Assembly (NCBI RefSeq): GCF_000308215.1
Contig: NZ_CAJE01000021.1
Span: 62,001-126,000, forward strand
Length of the DNA: 64,000 bases
Source of the DNA: Methanomassiliicoccus luminyensis B10
GTDB taxonomy: Archaea > Thermoplasmatota > Thermoplasmata > Methanomassiliicoccales > Methanomassiliicoccaceae
Direction: 5' to 3'
The translations under genes were made by a program, and so were the position numbers. Of the stretch, positions 10,050 to 18,697 are shown piece by piece. The number at the start of each line of letters is the position of its first letter. Within the stretch, counting starts at the first letter, position 1. Below the pieces are notes generated by a model, which was not told the DNA's origin, searched no databases, and saw only the letters and a list, made by a program, of their open reading frames with translations.

Positions 10050-11291
10050 TCAGATCAGGGTGGTCTGGTTCTTGGGCCGGTAGTTCTTGATGCCCTGGAG
10101 GATCTCGTCCTCCTCCAGGATTTTCTTCGTTTCCACCACCGGCACGGAGGACTCTATCTCCTTGGTGCGCCCCCCGCGGCCGAAGGACCTCACCCGGGCA
10201 TGAATGATGCCCAGCATGTCCAGCTCGGATATGAGGTCGGTGACGCGCCTCTGCGTGAGCACGGTCACGCTGACGATCTGGCTTATCTCCCGGTACGTTT
10301 CGTACACGTCCCCGGTGGTCAGCCGGCCCTCTCCCCTCTCCTCCTGGAGCATGATGGCCATGAGCACCAGCTTCGACTGCGTCGGCAGCGTGCGTATCGC
10401 CTCCGTAACGCAGTCCAGCTCGATCTTGTTCTTGGCCTTGTACACGTGCGCCTCGGTGACCTTGTCGTCCCCGTTGCGCTCGGCGATCTCCGCCGCCACT
10501 CTCAAAAGGTCGAGGGCCCTGCGGGCGTCCCCGTGCTCCTGGGCGGCCAAGGCCGAGCAGAGCGGGGGCACACTGGGGTCGATGACGCCCTGGTAGAACG
10601 CGAGATCGGAACGCTGGTTCAGGATATCCCTCAGCTGCTCGGCATTGTACGGCGGGAACACCATCTTCTCCTCGCCCAGGCGGCTTTTCACGCGAGGATC
10701 GAGGAACTCGGTGAACTTGAGGTCGTTGGAGATGCCGATGAGCGATACCTTGGCGTTCTGGAGGTCGTCGTTGATCCTGGAGAGATGGTAGAGGACGTCG
10801 TCGCCGGATTTGTACACCAGTTTGTCCAGTTCGTCCAGGACGATGATCACGACCCTGTTGGTCTCATCGATCTTCTCCCGTAGGATGTTGTACACACGCT
10901 CGGTGCTCCAGCCAGTGAAGGGGATGCGGTCCTTGAACTTGTCATCGGTGAAGAAGGTGTTGCCGATGTTCTGCAGGACACCGTACTGAGTGTCCACCAC
11001 CTCGCAGTTCATGTACAGGTAGTGAACGCGGTTGAACTGGGAGTCGGCCTTCTTTATCTCCTTCTCCAGGTACTTCACCGAGGCGGTCTTTCCCGTCCCG
11101 GTCTTGCCGAAGATGAGGACGTTGGACGGCCGGTCGCCCTTGAGGGCGGTGACCAGGATCGAGGCGAGCTGGTTGATCTGCTCCTTGCGGTGGGGCAGCT
11201 CGTCCGGGATGTACGACGATCTGAGGATCTCACGGTTGCGCTGGAAAATGCGCTTCGAGTTCAAGTATGGTTGGAATATGTTCTCTTCCAA
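10050..11291 (-). CDS. cdc6: Orc1/Cdc6 replication initiator
   Basis: AAA+ initiator of archaeal replication, about 413 residues. Walker A is GKTGTGKT, Walker B IIVLDELDKL, followed by sensor 1 (SLIGISNDLKF), DPRVKSRLGEE and a C-terminal winged helix (about residues 310-395). The open frame extends to 11501, but the extra N-terminus is low-complexity and runs through the ORB motifs. The family normally starts just before IFQPYLNSKRIF, which fits a TTG at 11291 preceded by a G-rich run. The upstream intergenic region carries two ORB-like sites, the usual cdc6-origin arrangement. Confidence 0.95.
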   Translation of the reverse strand: MEENIFQPYLNSKRIFQRNREILRSSYIPDELPHRKEQINQLASILVTALKGDRPSNVLIFGKTGTGKTASVKYLEKEIKKADSQFNRVHYLYMNCEVVDTQYGVLQNIGNTFFTDDKFKDRIPFTGWSTERVYNILREKIDETNRVVIIVLDELDKLVYKSGDDVLYHLSRINDDLQNAKVSLIGISNDLKFTEFLDPRVKSRLGEEKMVFPPYNAEQLRDILNQRSDLAFYQGVIDPSVPPLCSALAAQEHGDARRALDLLRVAAEIAERNGDDKVTEAHVYKAKNKIELDCVTEAIRTLPTQSKLVLMAIMLQEERGEGRLTTGDVYETYREISQIVSVTVLTQRRVTDLISELDMLGIIHARVRSFGRGGRTKEIESSVPVVETKKILEEDEILQGIKNYRPKNQTTLI

Positions 11292-11330
11292 ATAGCCGCC
11301 CCCACAGGTCCTGCCAGAAGGTACCACCCT

Positions 11331-11354
11331 TACCCCACATGTTCCATTGGAAAT
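11331..11354 (-). promoter_or_regulatory. ORB-like site 1
   Basis: The minus strand reads TTTCCAATGGAAC followed by GGGGT. The dyad plus downstream G-run matches the origin recognition box bound by Orc1/Cdc6, with one departure from the TTCCAGTGGAA core. Confidence 0.55.
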
Positions 11355-11460
11355 CGGCAGGACCTCGGTAATCCGTCGTATAGAGGAAGTTGCTAATGTA
11401 GTTTTTCTCCCGGCACTCCCCAGGCGTGCGTCGGACGCCGCGCGGACGTGATGCCGGGAG

Positions 11461-11488
11461 ACCCCCACCCCTTTATTTCCACTGGAAC
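11461..11488 (-). promoter_or_regulatory. ORB-like site 2
   Basis: The minus strand reads GTTCCAGTGGAAAT, then AAA and a long G-rich run (GGGGTGGGGGT). It is a near-perfect ORB dyad plus G-string, in the same orientation as site 1 and about 130 bp farther from cdc6. Confidence 0.7.
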
Positions 11489-11697
11489 GCGATCTCGCCA
11501 CCCCCGACCCGGGCGGAGCCCCCCCGACGACGTGGACGAACGGGGCGCGGCTCCCGATCGAGACGTTCTTGACGCGATGAGACGGGGGGATGAGGGAGGG
11601 AGCGAAACATCCAGATACCTACATCAGCATCCATCGGATACCGGGAACGTGCGTTTTCGGAAGAAGTGTGAGACGTTAGACGAAGAAACTACTTACG

Positions 11698-11708
11698 TTA
11701 ATATATAG
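11698..11708 (+). promoter_or_regulatory. TATA box of hflX
   Basis: TTAATATATAG is centred about 26 nt upstream of the hflX ATG at 11730, predicting a leaderless transcript. Confidence 0.6.
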
Positions 11709-11729
11709 AGAAGAGAAGGAAGAAAGAGA

Positions 11730-13013
11730 ATGACAGCGAACGAGAACGACCATCGGGACGAGGAGCGGACTGCGGCGATAGTCACATTGACCGAGGATTT
11801 GCTTGAGTTCGAGGACCTTGCCCGGTCGGCCGGGTATTCGGTCCTCTACGAGTCGATCCAGAGGAGGCGCGGTCCCGCCAGGAACACTTTCGTGGGCAAG
11901 GGAAAGCTGGAAGAGCTGAAGAAGCTCCTGAAGGAGCGCCCCGTACAGGTCCTTCTCATCAACGGCGACCTCAGGCCGTCCCAGCATTATCTCCTGGAGA
12001 ACGAGCTCAAGGTCGAGTGCGTCGACAGGATCAGGCTGGTCCTCAACATATTCTCTACCAGGGCCTTCTCCAGGGAAGCAAGGTTGCAGGTCCTCCGGGC
12101 GCGGCTACGCTACGAGATCCCCTTCCTGAGAGAATGGGTCCACAACGCCAAGTCCGGCGAGCACCCCGGCTTCCTCGGCGCCGGCGAGTACGAGACCGAC
12201 GCGTACTACGAGCTTATCCGTCGCCAGCTCAGCAGAGTAGAGCAGGAGCTCGCCAAGATGGACCGGGACCGCTCCCTGAGAAGGGACCAGAGAAAGAAGA
12301 GAGGTTTCTGCACCGTCGCCATCGCCGGCTACACCAATGCTGGAAAATCCTCGCTGCTCAACATCCTTGCCGACGAGCGCTCTCTCGTCGAGAATAGAAT
12401 GTTCTCGACCCTGTCGACCACCACCGGCCGCCTCGAGGAAGGGGTCAACAAGCAGATACTCCTTACCGACACCATCGGCTTCCTCAGCGACCTGCCGCAT
12501 TTCATGATCGAGTCGTTCAAGAGCACCATCGATGAGATCTACTACGCTGACCTGGCGCTCCTGGTGATCGACGCCTCTGATCCGGATGACGTATTCCGCA
12601 AGAAGCTGGAAACATCGGCTGGCATACTGTTCCCGGAGGTCGACCCCTCCTCCATAATCATCGTCCTCAGCAAGCTGGACAAGGTCCGGGATGTCCGCGC
12701 CAAGGCGATCCTGGCAGCTTCCACGGTGCCGTGCCAGGAGGTGGTGGCGGTATCCTCCATGAGTGGGGAAGGGATGCCCCAGCTCCGCGAGGCCATCGCT
12801 CTCACCTTCCAGTTCCCCGTGGAGATGCGCTTCCGGCTCCCTCATGGTGAAGGGGTGGAGGCCTTCCTGTCCTGGCTGCACGACCACACCGAGGTCCTCT
12901 CGGTCGACTACGGCGACAGCGTGGAGGTCCATCTGTTCTGCCGGGAGAAGGACCACTCCAATATCGTCTCCCGGGTCGTGGCCCTCAAAGGCACCCCTGT
13001 TTCCACTGCATGA
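11730..13013 (+). CDS. hflX: GTPase HflX
   Basis: 427 residues. The N-terminal HflX domain contains FVGKGKLEELKKLL, followed by the glycine-rich linker (GEHPGFLGAGEYETD) and a coiled coil. The G domain starts near residue 195: G1 GYTNAGKSS, G3 DTIGF, G4 LSKLDKV. HflX is a ribosome-associated GTPase that splits or rescues stalled ribosomes. It stands alone, transcribed away from cdc6 across the candidate origin. Confidence 0.95.
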   Translation: MTANENDHRDEERTAAIVTLTEDLLEFEDLARSAGYSVLYESIQRRRGPARNTFVGKGKLEELKKLLKERPVQVLLINGDLRPSQHYLLENELKVECVDRIRLVLNIFSTRAFSREARLQVLRARLRYEIPFLREWVHNAKSGEHPGFLGAGEYETDAYYELIRRQLSRVEQELAKMDRDRSLRRDQRKKRGFCTVAIAGYTNAGKSSLLNILADERSLVENRMFSTLSTTTGRLEEGVNKQILLTDTIGFLSDLPHFMIESFKSTIDEIYYADLALLVIDASDPDDVFRKKLETSAGILFPEVDPSSIIIVLSKLDKVRDVRAKAILAASTVPCQEVVAVSSMSGEGMPQLREAIALTFQFPVEMRFRLPHGEGVEAFLSWLHDHTEVLSVDYGDSVEVHLFCREKDHSNIVSRVVALKGTPVSTA

Positions 13014-13136
13014 GAACGGTGCTGCGAAGGCCTCTAGGATATCGGATCGATTACGAGGTCAGGTAACAGACCCGGTGCGCATCGGGGAAAGGCGTTCCAC
13101 AGGAAATAGAGGGGTCCCCCTCTTGCGGCACGCCCT

Positions 13137-13487
13137 TTACTTCAGCCCGAAATCGCGCTTCTTGAGGCCGAGCTCCTGCTCATACTTCATGGGAAGGTTC
13201 CAAGCCAAGTACTCGACGTCGTCCATCTGCTTGACGAAGGCGGCCCTGCTCTTCTCTTCCATGAGCTTGCGGAACTTGCGGACGTTCCTGTGATAGGTAA
13301 AGGTCCAGATAGCCCCTATGAGGAGCACGACAGCGCCGATCCCCAGAATCCAGTAGCCCCAGGCGCCCAGCTGTTTGAAGTTGTTCCCATACAGGTCCGA
13401 GATGCTGACGATCAACATTATCAGCCCGACAAGGTCGAGGCCCGCAGAAAGCGCTCCGGCCTTCTCTACCGTGAACGGCTTTGCCAT
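13137..13487 (-). CDS. Small two-helix membrane protein
   Basis: 116 residues with two predicted membrane helices (about 12-32 and 43-64) and a charged cytoplasmic tail of about 50 residues (RNVRKFRKLMEEKSRAAF). I do not recognise the family. An ATG start at 13487 with an AT-rich element about 26 nt upstream suggests a leaderless message. The 120 bases between it and hflX hold nothing I can identify. Function unknown. Confidence 0.65.
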   Translation of the reverse strand: MAKPFTVEKAGALSAGLDLVGLIMLIVSISDLYGNNFKQLGAWGYWILGIGAVVLLIGAIWTFTYHRNVRKFRKLMEEKSRAAFVKQMDDVEYLAWNLPMKYEQELGLKKRDFGLK

Positions 13488-13582
13488 GTGCCGACATCTC
13501 TGAACGATTATTCAAACATTGGGAAATGACTTAGCCTGATTGTAATGGGCCCTTCCAAGGTCCGGGGGCCGGCTCCAGGGTC

Positions 13583-13945
13583 ATGCCCCCGGCCCGGCGC
13601 CACCCCCATGCTTTGTTCTTGCTGGCATGCCTCTCCGTGCTCGCCCTCATGCTGTTGTCGGACTTCTCGCCCCCGCCGGCCGACGACATCCCCGCCCTCG
13701 ACCAGGGCGGGGGCGAGCTCACCTGCCTGGTGCTGAGCTCGAGGACCACCGCGAAGGGGCATGTGCTGAACCTGACCGACGCCGGGGGCAACCTCGCGAA
13801 GGCCTTCTGCCCCCTCGACGTGGCCGGGGCGGCGCCGCCGGACGGCGCCCTGGTGCGCATCGTGGCAGAGCCGTCGTCGGACGATCCCGGCTTCCTGTTC
13901 GTCCGCGAGCTGGAGATCCTCCAAGGTCCCGGCGGGAAGGATTGA
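13583..13945 (+). CDS. Small exported protein, possible OB-fold domain
   Basis: 120 residues. Residues 9-27 are a hydrophobic signal or anchor (ALFLLACLSVLALMLLSDF), followed by a Pro-rich linker and an approximately 80-residue beta-rich domain: GELTCLVLSSRTTAKGHVLN, LVRIVAEPSSDDPGF, FVRELEIL. Strand spacing resembles OB-fold nucleic-acid-binding-like domains, but this is a weak impression. It ends 30 bases before tiaS and may be co-transcribed with it. Confidence 0.6.
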   Translation: MPPARRHPHALFLLACLSVLALMLLSDFSPPPADDIPALDQGGGELTCLVLSSRTTAKGHVLNLTDAGGNLAKAFCPLDVAGAAPPDGALVRIVAEPSSDDPGFLFVRELEILQGPGGKD

Positions 13946-13975
13946 TATGGCCACGCTCCTTACGAGGCCGACATA

Positions 13976-15265
13976 ATGTACGTAGCCGCCGACGACACCG
14001 ATTCCTCCACGTGGATGTGCACCACCTTCCTGGCAACGGAGCTGGTGGCGGCGATGGGGGATCTCGACCTCATCGGACCGCCCCGGCTGGTCCGCCTGAA
14101 CCCGGCGGTGCCGTGGAAGACCCGGGGCAACGGGGCCATCTGCCTCAGGGTCGGCCGCGGCGCCGGGCTGAGGCGCTCCATCGGGCGCATCGGGGGCAGG
14201 GAGGTGTTCTGCTACCCCCGCTCGACAGGGGAGCCGGACGCCGGAGAGGTAATGGAGCGCTGCTCCAGGGTCATGGACAAGTGGTCCCAGCTGGACGACT
14301 CCGACCCCGGCCTGGTGATCTCGGAACGAAGGCCGGACCCCGGTCTGTACCGGCGGGCGGTCAGCAGGATCATCACCAAGGAAGAAGCCCTGGAAGCGGT
14401 GAGGAAGGTCGGCGGGACGACTTACCAGCTGAACTCCGGGCGCGGGATCATCGGCGCCGCCAGCGCGATGTCGTGGGTGCCCATGGACCGCACCTACGAG
14501 GTGCTGACGTATCGTCGCCGGGACCGCTGGGGCACTCCGAGGGACGTTTCGGTCGAGGATGTCAGCCTAATCGACGAACGGTTCCCCTCCACCTTCAACA
14601 ACTTCGACCACCACTCCGGCCGGCCGGCCATCATACCGCACACCACCTGCCCCATCCTCTACGGCGTCCGGGGGGACTCGGCCATGGAGCTGATCGAGGC
14701 ATACCGGTCCATCGCCTCGGAGGAGGTGGAACGCTGGATGCTGTTCATGACCAACCAGGGGACGGACGAGCATATCATACGCCAGTGGACCGCCCTGGAG
14801 GCGAACTCCTCGTACGAGATCGTGGGGACGGTCGCCGGCATGCCCCATACCGTCCCGGGCGGCCACGTCATCTTCCGCCTGGCCTCCCAGGGGGAGGAGG
14901 TGGACTGCGCCGCCTACGAGCCGTCCAAGGAGTACCGCCAGGTGGCGCGGGCCCTGCGGCCGGGGGACCGGGTCAGGGTGCTGGGGGAGCTGAGGGAGAC
15001 CCCCAGGACGCTGAACATCGAGAAGATGGAGGTCCTGGAACTAGCGCCGTCCCGGCTCAAGGTCGCCAACCCCTCCTGTCCGCAGTGCGGCAGGAGGATG
15101 AAGTCCGTGGGGGCCGGCCAGGGCTACCGGTGCCGGGAGTGCGGGACCAAGAAGAGGGACCCGGTGACGGAGGGGGAGGAGCGCTCCCTGAAGCCAGGAT
15201 GGTACGAGCCCCCGGTGTGCTCCCGCCGCCACCTCTCCATGCCGCTGTCGCGGATGGGCCGCTGA
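13976..15265 (+). CDS. tiaS: tRNA(Ile2) 2-agmatinylcytidine synthetase TiaS
   Basis: 429 residues. TiaS attaches agmatine to C34 of tRNA-Ile(CAU) so that it reads AUA codons. The N-terminus MYVAADDTDSSTWMCTTFLA carries the ADDTDS metal/ATP motif, then NPAVPWKTRGNGAICLRVG. An OB-fold follows (about 280-350, VVGTVAGMPHTVPGGHVIF-like region), and a C-terminal zinc ribbon (CPQCGRRM ... YRCRECGTK) ends the protein. Domain order and length match the archaeal family. Confidence 0.95.
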   Translation: MYVAADDTDSSTWMCTTFLATELVAAMGDLDLIGPPRLVRLNPAVPWKTRGNGAICLRVGRGAGLRRSIGRIGGREVFCYPRSTGEPDAGEVMERCSRVMDKWSQLDDSDPGLVISERRPDPGLYRRAVSRIITKEEALEAVRKVGGTTYQLNSGRGIIGAASAMSWVPMDRTYEVLTYRRRDRWGTPRDVSVEDVSLIDERFPSTFNNFDHHSGRPAIIPHTTCPILYGVRGDSAMELIEAYRSIASEEVERWMLFMTNQGTDEHIIRQWTALEANSSYEIVGTVAGMPHTVPGGHVIFRLASQGEEVDCAAYEPSKEYRQVARALRPGDRVRVLGELRETPRTLNIEKMEVLELAPSRLKVANPSCPQCGRRMKSVGAGQGYRCRECGTKKRDPVTEGEERSLKPGWYEPPVCSRRHLSMPLSRMGR

Positions 15266-15274
15266 CATCGACCA

Positions 15275-15288
15275 ATGACGAACGTCAT
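15275..15288. repeat. Inverted repeat upstream of the thiolase TATA box
   Basis: ATGACG-AA-CGTCAT, a perfect 6-bp dyad just upstream of the TATA-like stretch at 15298-15307. It could be an operator. Confidence 0.35.
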
Positions 15289-15297
15289 GACCGGCAA

Positions 15298-15307
15298 ATA
15301 TTTTATA
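15298..15307 (+). promoter_or_regulatory. TATA box of the thiolase gene
   Basis: ATATTTTATA stands out in GC-rich DNA about 70 nt upstream of the GTG start. The predicted leader of about 45 nt contains AGGAG before the start. Confidence 0.6.
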
Positions 15308-15375
15308 GGGAACTCCTCTGGCGTGCCGGGATGGGAGCATCGCTCCTTCTATGAGATAACCAGGAGATCGATCTG

Positions 15376-16554
15376 GTGAAAGATGTCGTCATACTCAGCG
15401 CCGCCCGCACCCCGGTCGGCAAGTTCGGAGGATCACTGAAGAGCTTCACCGCCCCCCAGCTGGGCGCGTTGGCCATCGGCGCGGCCGTCAAGCGGGCCGG
15501 GCTGGAGCCGAGCGATGTGCAGGAGTGCATCATGGGCATCGTGCTGTCCGCCGGAGTGGGGCAGAACCCCGCCCGGCAGGCGGCCGTCAAGGCCGGCTTG
15601 CCGATCGAGATCGGCTCGCTGAACGTCAACAAGATCTGCGGCTCCGGCCTGAAGTCCGTCATGCTCGCCGCGAACTCCATACGGGCCGGGGAGCACGAGG
15701 TCCTGGTGGCCGGAGGCATGGAGAGCATGAGCATGGCCCCCTACCTCCTGACCGAGGGGCGTTTCGGCTACCGCCTGGGGGACAACACCATTGTCGACCA
15801 CCTCGTAAGGGACGGCCTGTGGGACTCCTTCAGCGACAGCCACATGGGCAACACCGCGGAGACCGTGGCGGAGCGGTTCAACGTCACCAGGCAGGAGGCG
15901 GACGAGTTGTCGTACCAGAGCCACGTTAAGGCGGCGGCGGCCCAGAAGGCCGGGAAGTTCGACAAGGAGATCATCCCCGTCAAGGTCAAGAGCAAGAAGG
16001 AGGAGATCGAGCTCAGGCAGGACGAGGGCGTGCGCGCGGACACCTCGATGGAGGCGCTTGCCAGGCTCAAGCCCGCCTTCAGGGAGGGCGGCATCGTCAC
16101 CGCCGGGAACGCTTCCCAGCTGAGCGACGGGGCCGCCGCGGTCATCGTGACATCGAGGGAGTTCGCGGAGTCCCGCGGGCTGAAGCCCCTCGCCTCCATC
16201 GTGGACTACAACACCGCCGGCACCAGGCCGGAGTGGATCATGGAGGCCCCCATTCCGTGCACCAGGGCGCTGCTGCAGAGGAACAACCTGACCATCAAGG
16301 ACATCGACCTGTTCGAGCACAACGAGGCCTTCGCCACCGCCTCCGTCGCGGTGAAGAGGGAGCTGCAGGTGCCGGACGACCGCTTCAACGTCAACGGCGG
16401 CGCGGTGGCTTTGGGTCATCCGATCGGCTGCTCCGGCGCCAGGGTGCTGACCACCCTCATCCACGCCATGCACGACCGCGGCGCCAACACCGGCCTCGCG
16501 ACCCTGTGCCTGGGCGGCGGCAACGCCGTGTCCATGATAGTAAAGCGGGAGTGA
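15376..16554 (+). CDS. Acetyl-CoA C-acetyltransferase (bacterial-type thiolase)
   Basis: 392 residues, a full biosynthetic/degradative thiolase. The acylation Cys is in NKICGSGLKSVM (about Cys89). The C-terminal catalytic motifs are NVNGGAVALGHPIGCSGAR and CLGGGNAVSMI. It resembles bacterial AtoB/PhaA thiolases more than the shorter archaeal thiolase that normally sits with HMG-CoA synthase and a DUF35 protein. No mevalonate gene is nearby. It probably condenses two acetyl-CoA, or runs in reverse. The GTG start is supported by AGGAG 10-15 bases upstream. Confidence 0.93.
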   Translation: MKDVVILSAARTPVGKFGGSLKSFTAPQLGALAIGAAVKRAGLEPSDVQECIMGIVLSAGVGQNPARQAAVKAGLPIEIGSLNVNKICGSGLKSVMLAANSIRAGEHEVLVAGGMESMSMAPYLLTEGRFGYRLGDNTIVDHLVRDGLWDSFSDSHMGNTAETVAERFNVTRQEADELSYQSHVKAAAAQKAGKFDKEIIPVKVKSKKEEIELRQDEGVRADTSMEALARLKPAFREGGIVTAGNASQLSDGAAAVIVTSREFAESRGLKPLASIVDYNTAGTRPEWIMEAPIPCTRALLQRNNLTIKDIDLFEHNEAFATASVAVKRELQVPDDRFNVNGGAVALGHPIGCSGARVLTTLIHAMHDRGANTGLATLCLGGGNAVSMIVKRE

Positions 16555-16616
16555 GATCAAGACGCATGCCGGTCTGGCCGCCGGCAGGATCTCGATCCCT
16601 GGCGGCCCAAACTCAT

Positions 16617-17168
16617 TTATCCCATCATGCGGCAGTCATCGAAATAACCGCGGTCAAGACGTATCCTTCGATCAACCGCTTTTTTCAGCTCAGTAGCAAC
16701 TCCGACACTGCCTCCTTCGGCAAAAGCCAACGCGATCTCCTTGTTCTTCTTGGCAATCTGCACTGCAGGAACGAAATCCCCATCGCCTGCAACCAGGATG
16801 ATTTTGTCAAGCCTATCGTCATAAGAGCACTCCATTAATCGGGTGGCGATGAGAATATCCACTTTCTTCTGTCGAGGGATTAGTATGTGCTTCTGGCATA
16901 TTGGGCAAGTACGGCCTTCATCCTTGACATATCCGAGTTCAACCTGGAACTTGTCGAGATATGACAATCTGTCGAGGAAACGTTGCTTCTTTTCCCGATA
17001 CGAGGACGACTCCGGTGGAAGAGCATCGAACACGTAGGTCCTAGCTCGTTCATAGCCATAGCAAAGCTTGTCGCTGAACTTCTGATAGTCCAACTTCCCG
17101 CTCAATTGAAGGACGTTAGCTAAGTTCTGAAGATACATTCCGTCGAGCAATACTGCTGCCCTCTCCAA
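16617..17168 (-). CDS. NYN-domain (LabA/DUF88-like) putative ribonuclease
   Basis: 183 residues. The PIN-like NYN fold is indicated by VLLDGMYLQN (first Asp), QKKVDILIATRLM (middle Asp) and ILVAGDGDFVPAV (DGD), the acidic residues that bind metal in this family. A CPIC motif sits in the middle and may form half of a metal site. Base composition of the gene and its upstream region is clearly lower in GC than the neighbours, suggesting recent acquisition. Substrate is unknown. It is convergent with the thiolase gene. Confidence 0.8.
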   Translation of the reverse strand: MERAAVLLDGMYLQNLANVLQLSGKLDYQKFSDKLCYGYERARTYVFDALPPESSSYREKKQRFLDRLSYLDKFQVELGYVKDEGRTCPICQKHILIPRQKKVDILIATRLMECSYDDRLDKIILVAGDGDFVPAVQIAKKNKEIALAFAEGGSVGVATELKKAVDRRIRLDRGYFDDCRMMG

Positions 17169-17190
17169 AGTATCACCATTACAAGTAGTA

Positions 17191-17222
17191 CCCGTCCCTT
17201 TCCCCTGCGAGAAAGAGACGGG
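17191..17222. repeat. Hairpin upstream of the NYN gene
   Basis: CCCGTC followed by CTTTC pairs with GAAAG and GACGGG across a short loop. It lies in the 289-bp gap between the NYN and M20 genes. It could be a terminator or a trace of transferred DNA; the rest of the gap is AT-rich without a recognisable gene. Confidence 0.35.
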
Positions 17223-17457
17223 GGATAATAGTGCTACGCCATTCTACATTGCCAGGATTTAAAGATTGTCCATACTGGTAATTTTTCTCACGAACAATAA
17301 AAAGTTCAACGCGAACCGCTGCATCTCCCGGTTTGCCCTGCCACGCTCCTCAATGGGTGCGGGCATGGGCCCCTGCCACTCGACACGATGTGCGGTCCGG
17401 ACCAACATGCTTTATTCACCCCATCCCATCTATGTCCGGTGATGGATCCTGACTTCC

Positions 17458-18696
17458 TTGGATGAGCTCGCAGCATCGGTCGAGGCGTACCGCAAAGACA
17501 TGATCAAGGAGATGCAGGCCATGCTCCGCATCCCCTCCATGGGGCCGGAGAACGGCGGGCAGGGCGAGGTGGAGAGAGCGCGGCACCTGGAGAAGGTGGT
17601 GCGCCTCTGCGGGTTCGAGGACGTGAAGGTGTACAGCTCCCCGGACGAGCGCGTCGCATCAGGGGTCCGGCCGAACATCCTAGCCAGGAGGAAGGGGAGG
17701 AGCGACCGCACCATCTGGATCGTCTCGCACATCGACACCGTCTCCGCCGGGGATGAGAAGAAGTGGACCTACCCGCCCTTCGACCCCCAGGTGGTCGACG
17801 GCAGGATCTACGGGCGCGGGGCTGAGGACGACGGGCAGGCCGTGATATCGTCGATCTTCGCGGCCAGGGCCCTCCTGGACACCGGCCTGGAGCCGGAGCT
17901 GTCCGTCGGCCTGGTCCTGGTCGCCGACGAGGAGGCCGGCTCCGACCACGGCATCAAGTTCCTCATCGACCAGAACCTCTTCGGCAAGGATGACCTGTTC
18001 TACGTCCCCGACTCCGGCGACGACAAGGGCTCCGTAATAGAGGTCGCGGAGAAGTCCATCGTCTGGCTGAGGATCACGACCAAGGGAAAGCAGGTGCACG
18101 CCTCCACTCCGGCGCTGGGGTTGAACGCCCTGACGGTCGGCGCGGAGTTCATGCTGTTCCTGCGGGACCACCTGTACGGCAAGTTCAACGAGGAGGACCC
18201 CCTCTTCATCCCCGCGGCCTCCACCTTCGAGCCGACCAAGAAGCCCGCCAACGTGGAGAACATCAACACCATCCCGGGCGAGGACGTGGTGTTCTTCGAC
18301 GCTCGATTGCTGCCCCGCTACGACCCCCAGGACGTGGTGGAAACGGCGCAGAAGCTGGCCAAGGTGTTCGAGGAGCGTACCGGGGCCAAGATCACCGTGG
18401 AGGGGTCCAGGGTGGACCTGGCGGGACCGGCGTCCTCGCTGGAGACCGACGGCCTGGCCGCTCTGAAGGATGCCGTCAAGAGGGTGCTCGGGATCGAGCC
18501 GGCCATCATCGGCGTGGGCGGCCAGACCTGCTCCAACTGGTTCCGCCGGGCCGGGTGGGACGCCTACGTGTGGCAGACCGTGGACGAGACCCTGCACCAG
18601 GTCGACGAGTACACCCGCATCGACTCCATGGTCGGCGACGCCAAGGTGTTCGCGGTCCTACTGGCCAATCTGTGCTATCCCGGGCAGTTCAGGTGA
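17458..18696 (+). CDS. M20-family metallopeptidase / deacylase
   Basis: 412 residues, close to ArgE/DapE/ACY1-type M20 enzymes. The first metal His-Asp motif is IVSHIDTV, the bridging Asp lies in GRGAEDDGQ, the catalytic Glu-Glu pair is ADEEAGSDHG, and a C-terminal His ligand lies in DETLHQVDEY. The dimerisation (lid) domain is about residues 195-300. The start appears to be TTG at 17458, since an in-frame stop lies 18 bases upstream. Physiological substrate (peptide or N-acyl amino acid) cannot be assigned. Confidence 0.88.
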   Translation: MDELAASVEAYRKDMIKEMQAMLRIPSMGPENGGQGEVERARHLEKVVRLCGFEDVKVYSSPDERVASGVRPNILARRKGRSDRTIWIVSHIDTVSAGDEKKWTYPPFDPQVVDGRIYGRGAEDDGQAVISSIFAARALLDTGLEPELSVGLVLVADEEAGSDHGIKFLIDQNLFGKDDLFYVPDSGDDKGSVIEVAEKSIVWLRITTKGKQVHASTPALGLNALTVGAEFMLFLRDHLYGKFNEEDPLFIPAASTFEPTKKPANVENINTIPGEDVVFFDARLLPRYDPQDVVETAQKLAKVFEERTGAKITVEGSRVDLAGPASSLETDGLAALKDAVKRVLGIEPAIIGVGGQTCSNWFRRAGWDAYVWQTVDETLHQVDEYTRIDSMVGDAKVFAVLLANLCYPGQFR

Positions 18697-18697
18697 C

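Larger units (their letters stand above)
11292..11729. other. Candidate replication origin between cdc6 and hflX
   Basis: This 438-bp region has no convincing gene. It holds two ORB-like sites (11331-11354 and 11461-11488), a 9-bp inverted repeat (GGTCCTGCC at 11307-11315, GGCAGGACC at 11356-11364) that brackets the first ORB, and an AT-rich end near 11660-11710 that could unwind but also contains the hflX TATA box. Origin location next to cdc6 is known for many archaea; origin activity here is inferred. Confidence 0.6.

Noticed and set aside
11448-11708. An 86-codon plus-strand frame between cdc6 and hflX
   Set aside because: No fold-like pattern, runs through ORB site 2, and ends at the hflX promoter; non-coding origin DNA is a better reading.
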